This document shows positions 55,470-56,129 of a DNA stretch of 56,129 bases, one piece after another. Numbering within the stretch: the stretch's first letter is position 1; each line of letters begins with the position of its first letter. This DNA is from an uncultured Pelagibacteraceae bacterium. GTDB taxonomy: Bacteria > Pseudomonadota > Alphaproteobacteria > Pelagibacterales > Pelagibacteraceae. The notes below the pieces were generated by a model. It worked only from the letters and a program-made list of their open reading frames with translations, was not told the origin of the DNA and searched no databases. Position numbers and translations under genes: made by a program. The DNA is taken from contig CABXSF010000005.1 of assembly GCA_902514805.1 (NCBI GenBank), positions 1-56,129 of the forward strand, in the 5' to 3' direction.

Positions 55470-56129
55470 TTAGTCCTTCTTATATTTTTGCCATAAATCT
55501 GGCCTTCGGTGCCGTGTTATAGCCTCAGATTGTGATAAACGCCAGCTTTTAATTTTATTATGATCTCCAGATAAAAGAATGTCTGGAACACTTAATTTCT
55601 CCCATATTTGAGGTTTGGTATATTGTGGATACTCCAAAAGTCCATTTTCAAAACTTTCATCTTTTGTAGAATTAAGGTTTCCTAATACTCCAGGAACCAA
55701 TCTTAAAACTGTGTCTAAAACAATAAAAGTAGCCATCTCTCCTCCTGAAAGTATAAAGTCTCCTATACTTATCTCTTCAACGTTTCTAGAGTCTAGAACT
55801 CGTTGATCAACTCCCTCGAAATGCCCGCATAAAATATTTACTTTGTTTTTTTTAACAATATCCTGTGCAATATTTTGATTAAAAATTTTCCCTTTAGGTG
55901 TTAAATAGTAAACTGTTTCTTTTTCTTCGAGATTTGAATCTAAAGATTTTGCTACTACATCTGGTCTCATTAACATACCTACGCCACCGCCATATGGGGT
56001 ATCATCAACAGTTTTGTGTTTATCGTCTGCATAATCCCTTATGTTTATAAGTTTTAAATCCCAAAGTTTTTTTTCAAAAGCTTTTTTACAAATACCTATA
56101 TCGAAAGGTCCTGGAAAATATTCAGGATA
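55470..56129 (-). CDS. trmD: tRNA (guanine-37-N1)-methyltransferase, 5' end missing
   Basis: The gene runs off the right edge of the window, and 219 residues are visible. The open frame continues without a stop from 56129 and reads [20 protein letters not shown], the TrmD N-terminal region; only about 15-20 residues are missing. The SPOUT-knot motifs [34 protein letters not shown] and LVPGVLGN are present, as is the C-terminal RRPDLWQKY. TrmD methylates G37 to prevent frameshifting. An internal methionine at 55976 is not the true start. Confidence 0.96.
   Translation of the reverse strand, partial: YPEYFPGPFDIGICKKAFEKKLWDLKLINIRDYADDKHKTVDDTPYGGGVGMLMRPDVVAKSLDSNLEEKETVYYLTPKGKIFNQNIAQDIVKKNKVNILCGHFEGVDQRVLDSRNVEEISIGDFILSGGEMATFIVLDTVLRLVPGVLGNLNSTKDESFENGLLEYPQYTKPQIWEKLSVPDILLSGDHNKIKSWRLSQSEAITRHRRPDLWQKYKKD

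Noticed and set aside
55470..55976. trmD read as a complete 168-residue gene starting at 55976
   Set aside because: The frame continues without a stop to the window edge and encodes the conserved TrmD N-terminal region, so the gene is cut by the window instead.

Overview
The window is a gene-dense, AT-rich stretch (about 30 % G+C by eye) of a SAR11 / Pelagibacterales genome (Alphaproteobacteria, most like Candidatus Pelagibacter). The evidence is the strong A/T codon bias, overlaps of 1-20 bp or gaps of a few bases between most genes, no gene-free stretch over 300 bp, a class I lysyl-tRNA synthetase, an F1-only ATP synthase operon, a hisC-tyrA / metX-metW divergon with a SAM-II riboswitch, and a DMSP demethylase (dmdA) operon with the 369-residue SAR11-type DmdA. 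No tRNA, rRNA, CRISPR array, insertion sequence or phage gene was seen.

Layout. (1) 1-2423, plus: end of a deoxyhypusine-synthase-like gene, N-carbamoylputrescine amidase and agmatine deiminase, a polyamine operon. (2) 2426-5911, minus: lysK-pyrD, then rpmB-yhhQ from its own promoter. (3) 5999-11144, plus: trkH, an AmpG-like permease, an NlpC/P60 peptidase and a TPR-sulfotransferase. (4) 11147-13122, minus: hisC-tyrA. (5) 13184-15690, plus: promoter, SAM-II riboswitch, metX, metW, gloB. (6) 15701-22255, plus: rplU-rpmA-obgE-proB-proA-nadD-rsfS-ctpA-rppH. (7) 22257-27030, minus: atpHAGDC. (8) 27130-56129, minus: about 29 kb of co-directional genes. In transcription order these are trmD, rplS, leuCDB, the DMSP demethylation set dmdC-dmdB-alpha/beta hydrolase-dmdA, asd, sdhCDAB, mmsA, mdh, sucCD, sucAB, lpd, a three-gene module (PhyH-type dioxygenase, class I methyltransferase, EgtD-type histidine methyltransferase) and priA.

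How the genes work together. Region 8 joins uptake-derived carbon to central metabolism. DMSP is demethylated and beta-oxidised by the Dmd enzymes, and mmsA can feed propionate or valine carbon toward acetyl/propionyl-CoA. The oxidative TCA half from 2-oxoglutarate to oxaloacetate (sucAB-lpd, sucCD, sdh, mdh) is complete except for fumarase. The metX/metW block makes methionine under SAM control.

The least explained part is the PhyH-methyltransferase-EgtD module at 29174-32009. It is translationally coupled and compositionally patchy, has the residues expected for histidine trimethylation, and has no ergothioneine sulfoxide synthase beside it. It is the best candidate here for an undescribed small-molecule pathway, possibly a modified histidine betaine; that product is inference. 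All calls rest on reading the sequence and remembered family motifs; no search was run.
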